DNA from: an uncultured Prevotella sp.
GTDB taxonomy: Bacteria > Bacteroidota > Bacteroidia > Bacteroidales > Bacteroidaceae
Direction of reading: 5' to 3'
Length of the DNA stretch: 64,000 bases
Assembly (NCBI GenBank): GCA_900550365.1
Contig: URRR01000008.1
Location: 33,460-97,459 of the forward strand
The notes beneath the pieces were generated by a model that did no database searches, was not told where the DNA came from, and worked only from the letters and a program-made list of their open reading frames with translations. A program made the translations under genes and the position numbers. This document shows positions 59,624-64,000 of the stretch, in pieces. How positions within the stretch are numbered: position 1 is the first letter of the stretch; every line of letters starts with the position of its first letter.

Positions 59624-59752
59624 CTATAAGTCAAGTGTAAGCGGCAGAATCCGGCGGCTGTCAGAGTAGCCCGTCAGGGCCGAAACGATTATTAACACAT
59701 AGCCCGTTATCAGCAGTGCAAGTACCGCCGCAATAAGTTTTCCGTGTCTCAT
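59624..59752 (-). CDS. Small single-span membrane protein, 42 aa
   Basis: The frame on the minus strand encodes 42 residues: a short basic start (MRHGK), one hydrophobic helix (LIAAVLALLITGYVLIIVSA) and a polar tail (TGYSDSRRILPLTLDL). A minus-strand -7 element (59888-59895) lies upstream. It is below usual gene-length cut-offs and has no recognised family. It would sit in the inner membrane with the tail outside or inside unresolved. The membrane-helix pattern is good, but coding cannot be proved from one sequence. Confidence 0.5.
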   Translation of the reverse strand: MRHGKLIAAVLALLITGYVLIIVSALTGYSDSRRILPLTLDL

Positions 59753-59887
59753 GTCATTTCTTGTTTTGCGGTCATTAAAATCTGTAGCCGCCCGTCAGCC
59801 GCCATTTTCAGGCCGTCGGGCGGCATTCTTGTGTATGGTTGAGAGCTACACCGTACAGCGTATGCGCGCCGTGCGTTGTTCTGACAG

Positions 59888-59895
59888 CAAAGGTA
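59888..59895 (-). promoter_or_regulatory. -7 element upstream of the 42-residue gene
   Basis: Minus-strand TACCTTTG, an exact TAnnTTTG match, about 135 bp upstream of the small gene. A TTTG lies 14 nt further upstream. The leader contains GGCGGCTGACGGGCGGC-type hairpin words. Confidence 0.45.
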
Positions 59896-60069
59896 AGCCC
59901 TCTGAATGCCAAACCGCGGCACTGCCCATAAGAAATTCCGCCGTGCGGAAATTCCATGATTGACTGCTGTAAATCTGTTAGGTAAACAACCGCTTTTTGT
60001 TTGAAGTAAATTCAGGCGTGGTCAGATTTTTCTGCTGTTTTCATATGTTCTTGATTTCCAGTAGTTTAT

Positions 60070-60165
60070 GACCGCCATTGCAAAAGACGGCCTTTTGCCT
60101 TGTAAAAGACGGTCAAACGCCATGCAAAAGGCGGCATTTCAGAGTGTGGAATGCCGCCTTTCGCG
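60070..60165. repeat. Paired-hairpin repeat
   Basis: First part: GCAAAAG/CCTTTTGC with surrounding GACCGCC and GACGGTC. Linker CAAACGCCATGC. Second part: AAGGCGGCATT(TC) pairing with GGAATGCCGCCTT (about 60127-60162). It ends in TCGCGAACTT. The layout matches the copies at 45.7 and 53.8 kb. The gap 59753-60242 holds no other supported gene. Confidence 0.6.
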
Positions 60166-60174
60166 AACTTGGAG

Positions 60175-60341
60175 GAAAAGGAGTAAGGAGTAAAAGTAGT
60201 AAGTTGTAAGTAGTAAAGTAGTAAGTATAAATGCCCTGCTGATTACAAGGCAAATCTCCTCGTCTGCTTGTCTCTTGTCTCCTCGTCTGCTTTAAAACAT
60301 CTCCTTGTCTGCTCGTCTCTTGTCTCCTTGTCTGCTTTAAA
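60175..60341. repeat. GGAGTAAGG and CTCCTCGTCTGCTTGTCTC arrays
   Basis: GGAGTAAGGAGTAAAAGTAGTAAG words (60178-60228) are followed by CTTGTCTGCTCGTCTCTTGTC words (60247-60341). The second array lies inside the 3' end of the GH2 gene and codes for its last about 32 residues. Confidence 0.75.
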
Positions 60342-62714
60342 ATCGGCGGATGCTTTCAGCGTGCCGGCTTTGGCGTGCAGTGTAATCTTTCCTCCGTTGC
60401 ATCCGGCACGCAGTATTACGAGTGCCGTGCCGTCGTACATATGTATGTGGGGCAAGGTGTTAATCTCGTGATTGGTTATGTCGCCGTTGTCAACGGCCAC
60501 TATCCGTGCGTCGCCCTCTACCGTAAACGTCACCTCGCCGGTCGCCGTAGGCACTCTGCGTCCCTTTCTGTCAACGGCCGTAACGCGCACGTGTTGCAGG
60601 TCAGTGCCGTCAGCACGCCAGCCGGCGTTGTCGCCCTCAAGGCGCAGGGCAACGGCCTTTCCGGCTGTCTTTATCTCGTGACGGGCCTCCTCCTTGCCGC
60701 CGTTGCGGGCTATGGCGGTAACCTTGCCCGGCTCATACGCCACGTCTTTCCACTCTATCCTGTTGTGTGTCTTCGGATTGCCCTTGTCGTTACGCTTCAC
60801 GCCTATGCTCCTGCCGTTGACCAGCAGCTCCACCTCGTCGGCGTTGGTGTACGTGTACAGGGTGTAAAGACGGCCCGGCGTGCGGTTCCAGTGGTCAGAC
60901 AGCTTGTCGCCGTTGAAGTTCACACCGTTCCATACGGTCTCGTCAGCCTTCTCGTCAAGCACTCCGATGCGCACCAAAGGCTCGTCGGTGAACATCGACT
61001 TGACGAACCATGCCATCGGCTTCGGCCGCAGAGACATGTCAAAAACGCCCTCTGTCCACCCCTTGGCAGGCCAGCCGCGGGACTCGCCGATGTACTCTAT
61101 CATGCCCCAGTAAGCCAGGCCTATCACCTTGTCGAGGTCCATCTCAAAGAAGTTAGGGCCCATGGCCGAGAGGTTGGCCTCGCTCTGGTAGAAGTTCATG
61201 TAGGGGAAGCGGCGGCGGTCGCCGGGGAAGTACATGTAGCGGTAGTTGTACGACTGTATGTCGGTAATCCTCGCCAGGTCGCACGGCAGGCTGTCGGTCT
61301 CAAAGCTGCGGCCGCGCGGATGCATGGCCACGGTTGTAGGCCGGCTGTCGTCATACTGGCGCAGCAGGCAGCGCTGCAGCTTGTACGGGGTAACGCCCCA
61401 GTCGCCGTAAGGTAGGTCGGGGTATGTCTGCAGCTCGTTGCCGAGGCTCCACATTATTATTGAAGGGTGGTTGCGGTTGGCCTTCACCCATTCGGTTATG
61501 TCGTGCTGCCACAGCTCTGACCATTCAGCCCGTCCGCCCAGATAGCGTCTTAGCCACTTGTCGTAAATCTCGTCAACCACCAGTATGCCGTATTCGTCGC
61601 ACAGACGGTAGAAGTCTTCACTGTAAGGGTTGTGTGAAGCACGTATGTGATTGAAGCCGAACTCCTTAAGCATCTTTATGCGTTTCTCTATCGCGCGGGG
61701 ATAGGCAGCCGCGCCAAGTGCGCCGAGGTCGTGGTGGTTGGCCGTACCTTTCAGCAGCGTTTTCTTGCCGTTGAGCTTGAAGCCGAACTCCGGACTGAAC
61801 TCTATCGAGCGCATGCCGAACCGCTCTGAAACTCTGTCGAGCGGCGTTCCGTCGGCTGAATAGAGGGTAACTTCGGCGGTGTAGAGGTAAGGCGAGTCGC
61901 AGCTCCACAGCCGCGGAGCGGCCACGCGCATGGTGTCGAGGCTGTATGTCCGCAGCTTTCGCCAGCGGTCATACTTTGTCCTGGTGAGGCATGAGGCAAC
62001 TTCCTTGCCTCCGGCGTCGAGTATGCGTGCGCCGATGATTACCTCGTTGAGCTTTCTGTCGTTGATATACGCCTCGCTCTCTATTGCCACAAGTCCGGCC
62101 GTGTCAGCCGTTATCTTCAGCGGATGACGTGCGAAATACTTGTCGGCGCAGGTTACTGTCAGCCTAACGTCACGGAAGATGCCGCCGCCCGTGTACCAGC
62201 GCGAGTTGTCGGGCTGGCGGGTGTCGGCTCTGACGATTATCTCGTTGTCGGCGTTATGCTTCAGTTTCTTGGTTATGTCGATGCCGAAGCCCACATAACC
62301 GTAGTCAGTTCCGCCTATACGCTCGCCGTTAAGATAAACGTCTCCGACAAGCATTATGCCGCCGAAGTCGAGAGTAACACGCCTGCCTTTCAGCCTGTTG
62401 TCAGGGTGCAAAACCTTTCTGTACCAGCCTACGCCCATCTCCTTGAATCCTCGTGCTGACAGACGGCTCTTCACGTTGGCGGCCATGTCGCTGTTGTCGG
62501 CTTTCTCGTCTTTTCCGGGAGGCACCCACGGCTGGCTTATCTGGAAATCGTGAGGCAGGTCAACGGTTACGGCCTTGGCGTCATCAAACACAGAATCGTT
62601 CAACTGGAACTGCCAGCCGAAGTTCAGTGAAATGGTGTCGCGCTGGGCAAATGTTGGTGAAAACGTAAGAGCACAGACGGCGGTAAATATTGTTTTCTTA
62701 ATATTTATCGGCAT
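60243..62714 (-). CDS. GH2-family glycoside hydrolase (beta-galactosidase/glucuronidase type)
   Basis: An 823-residue secreted GH2 enzyme with a signal peptide (processed after TFAQ). The sugar-binding domain (HDFQISQPW start), immunoglobulin-like domain and TIM barrel are in order. Acid/base Glu427 is in WSLGNELQTYP and the nucleophile Glu540 is in YWGMIEYIGES. C-terminal beta domains follow. It releases beta-linked terminal sugars, and the uxuAB neighbours suggest a uronic-acid target (inference). The last about 32 residues (ending CFKADEETRDKQTRRFAL) are encoded by AGCAGACAAG-type repeats and look like a non-native tail. It is 19 bp downstream of uxuB, in one operon. Confidence 0.9.
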   Translation of the reverse strand: MPINIKKTIFTAVCALTFSPTFAQRDTISLNFGWQFQLNDSVFDDAKAVTVDLPHDFQISQPWVPPGKDEKADNSDMAANVKSRLSARGFKEMGVGWYRKVLHPDNRLKGRRVTLDFGGIMLVGDVYLNGERIGGTDYGYVGFGIDITKKLKHNADNEIIVRADTRQPDNSRWYTGGGIFRDVRLTVTCADKYFARHPLKITADTAGLVAIESEAYINDRKLNEVIIGARILDAGGKEVASCLTRTKYDRWRKLRTYSLDTMRVAAPRLWSCDSPYLYTAEVTLYSADGTPLDRVSERFGMRSIEFSPEFGFKLNGKKTLLKGTANHHDLGALGAAAYPRAIEKRIKMLKEFGFNHIRASHNPYSEDFYRLCDEYGILVVDEIYDKWLRRYLGGRAEWSELWQHDITEWVKANRNHPSIIMWSLGNELQTYPDLPYGDWGVTPYKLQRCLLRQYDDSRPTTVAMHPRGRSFETDSLPCDLARITDIQSYNYRYMYFPGDRRRFPYMNFYQSEANLSAMGPNFFEMDLDKVIGLAYWGMIEYIGESRGWPAKGWTEGVFDMSLRPKPMAWFVKSMFTDEPLVRIGVLDEKADETVWNGVNFNGDKLSDHWNRTPGRLYTLYTYTNADEVELLVNGRSIGVKRNDKGNPKTHNRIEWKDVAYEPGKVTAIARNGGKEEARHEIKTAGKAVALRLEGDNAGWRADGTDLQHVRVTAVDRKGRRVPTATGEVTFTVEGDARIVAVDNGDITNHEINTLPHIHMYDGTALVILRAGCNGGKITLHAKAGTLKASADFKADKETRDEQTRRCFKADEETRDKQTRRFAL

Positions 62715-62733
62715 TTCTTATTTTGTTTTAATG

Positions 62734-63546
62734 TTACATGGCGAACGCATTGAAGCCTCCGTCGACAACGGCGACTGTGCCTGTGACGAACTTCGCCGCG
62801 TCTGACATAAGGTAGTGGATGGTTCCGCACAGCTCCTCGGGATCGCCCATGCGTCCGAACGGCGTCTGGCGTATCACGTCCTGACCGCGCTGCGTGTAGC
62901 TGCCGTCGGGATTGGTCAGCAGCGCGCGGTTCTGCTCAGTTATGAAGAAGCCGGGCGCTATGGCGTTAACGCGGATGCCCTCGCCGAACTTCTTCGCGCA
63001 CTCCGTAGCCATGTAGGCCGTGAAGTTGCTTATTCCGGCCTTCGCCGCGGCGTATCCGCACACCCTCGTCATCGGGCGGAAAGCCGCCATTGACGAGAAA
63101 TTGATTATCGAGCCCTTGCCCTGGCTTACCATCGGCTTGAGGAACACCTGCGTGGGGATTACCGTGCCGGTGAGGTTCAGCTCGAGGACCTTCTGGAAAT
63201 CGCCGACCTTCAGGTCAAAGAAGTTCTTGTCAGGAGCTATCGTCGCGCCCGGCATGTTGCCTCCCGCGGCGTTGAGCAGCGTGTCCACACGGCCGTACTT
63301 TGCCATTACAGCGTCACAGTTCTCCTGCACGGCGTCAGCGCTCATCACGTCTGTCTTCATGAAGCAGGCGTCGCCACCCTCTTTGATTATGTCGGCAACA
63401 ATCCCGTTGCCCACTTCCTCCTTGCGCCCGAGGATTACCACACGTGCGCCGTTGAGGGCCAGATATCGGGCTATCGTGCGGCCCAGAACGCCCGTGCCGC
63501 CGGTTATCACTGTCACGTTGTCCTTGATATCGAATAGATTTTTCAT
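62734..63546 (-). CDS. uxuB: D-mannonate oxidoreductase, SDR type (fructuronate reductase)
   Basis: A 270-residue short-chain dehydrogenase. The cofactor motif TGGTGVLG is near residues 15-22, NAAGG follows near 92, the catalytic set is Ser in INFSSMAAF (about 149) and Tyr-x-x-x-Lys in GYAAAKAG (about 164-168), and PGFFITEQNR lies near 204. SDR-type mannonate oxidoreductases (as in Bacillus YjmF) reduce fructuronate to mannonate with NAD(P)H in glucuronate breakdown. The adjacent uxuA, 28 bp upstream, supports this role strongly. It is transcribed with the GH2 gene after it. Confidence 0.9.
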   Translation of the reverse strand: MKNLFDIKDNVTVITGGTGVLGRTIARYLALNGARVVILGRKEEVGNGIVADIIKEGGDACFMKTDVMSADAVQENCDAVMAKYGRVDTLLNAAGGNMPGATIAPDKNFFDLKVGDFQKVLELNLTGTVIPTQVFLKPMVSQGKGSIINFSSMAAFRPMTRVCGYAAAKAGISNFTAYMATECAKKFGEGIRVNAIAPGFFITEQNRALLTNPDGSYTQRGQDVIRQTPFGRMGDPEELCGTIHYLMSDAAKFVTGTVAVVDGGFNAFAM

Positions 63547-63574
63547 AGTCGTCTCTCCTTATTTATTTTTCTTT

Positions 63575-64000
63575 TCAGTTCCGGTTTATTCCCAGCTCAC
63601 GGTCAACCGTAGCCAGTATGCCCTGCACCTGCCCCATGGCGAACATGCGGCCGAGGAACGTGTAGCCGGCGTTGTAGCCGCGGTTCTCGTCGCCCAGCAT
63701 GTTAGGGCCGTGGTCTACGCGCATCGGCAGCTTCGGGTTGGTATTCTCGAAGATACGCGCCAGCTCTATGAGGTCAGCGCGTCCGCCCAGATGTGAGGCC
63801 TCGGTGAAGTCGCCGTTGGGGAACACCTTGCATGAGCGCATGTGTACGAACCACGTGCGGCCGGCGTACTTGCGGGCCAGCTCGACCACGTTGTTGTGGG
63901 CTCCGGCAGACAGAGAGCCGGCACAGAAGGTAAGTCCGTTGTGCGGGTCGTCAACCGCCTTGAGGAACCACTCTATGTCCTCGTCGCACGTTACGATGCG
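63575..64000 (-). CDS. uxuA: Mannonate dehydratase (5' partial)
   Basis: The frame is open to the window edge, so only the C-terminal 141 residues are seen. They match UxuA: GLTFCAGSLSAGAHNN (Cys-containing metal-site block), TWFVHMRSCKVFPNGDFTEASHLGG with the catalytic His/Arg residues, and MRVDHGPNMLGDENRGYNAGYTFLGRMFAMG near the end. UxuA removes water from D-mannonate to give 2-keto-3-deoxygluconate in hexuronate breakdown. It is the first visible gene of the uxuA-uxuB-GH2 operon. Confidence 0.95.
   Translation of the reverse strand, partial: RIVTCDEDIEWFLKAVDDPHNGLTFCAGSLSAGAHNNVVELARKYAGRTWFVHMRSCKVFPNGDFTEASHLGGRADLIELARIFENTNPKLPMRVDHGPNMLGDENRGYNAGYTFLGRMFAMGQVQGILATVDRELGINRN

Overview
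The window is a Bacteroidales chromosome segment, most probably Prevotellaceae. This rests on the gene set and promoter style, not on a database match. At least twenty genes are preceded by the Bacteroidetes -7 element TAnnTTTG, several with TTTG about 19 bp upstream. A giant protease carries a type IX secretion (T9SS) C-terminal tail. There are FimB/Mfa-like lipoproteins, a type III glutamine synthetase and the aminotransferase (DapL) route to diaminopimelate. Genes are moderately GC-rich. A radical SAM/glycosyltransferase pair at 54.6-56.8 kb and the partial membrane gene at 1-477 are visibly AT-richer.

Layout. 0-7 kb: end of a GT-C-type membrane glycosyltransferase, nadA, a 980-bp gap with seven DnaA-box-like 9-mers (candidate replication origin), argS, a four-helix-bundle protein, an RNase H-like protein, an acetyltransferase and a low-molecular-weight phosphatase. 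7-15 kb: one 2591-residue T9SS-exported subtilisin. 15-28 kb: housekeeping and stress genes (NDH-2, GreA, HIT, ManC, tRNA-Leu, flavin reductase, YdcZ-type transporter, GNAT, AlkD-like, HAD, AKR, AraC) plus a structured-RNA candidate. 28-38 kb: nitrogen island with asnB, amtB and glnB on the minus strand and dapF, dapL, an outer-membrane protein and glnN on the plus strand. 38-45 kb: PL10 pectate lyase, GYF-domain protein, MFS exporter, UPF1-like helicase and two unknown genes. 45-54 kb: four surface lipoproteins in one operon, including two 734-residue paralogues and a fimbrillin-like protein with a metzincin zinc site, divergent from a Crp-family regulator. 54-60 kb: unknown gene, radical SAM/GT2 pair, a GNAT-AAA+ ATPase fusion followed by a short DprA-like protein, and a 42-residue membrane peptide. 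60-64 kb: uronate operon uxuA-uxuB-GH2.

The most unusual property is between the genes. Most genes are followed, directly from the stop codon, by arrays of short purine-rich words oriented with transcription (AGCAGACAAG, GGAGTTAA, GGAGTAAA, GTGAGAAG, GGTTATGAG, AAAAAGGTA). A reverse-complement array usually lies farther on, so the transcript could fold into long hairpins. In at least three genes the array supplies the last codons of the protein, and in one the start codon. A second family of paired GC-rich hairpins occurs three to five times. A 180-bp inverted-repeat element sits in frame inside the helicase gene.
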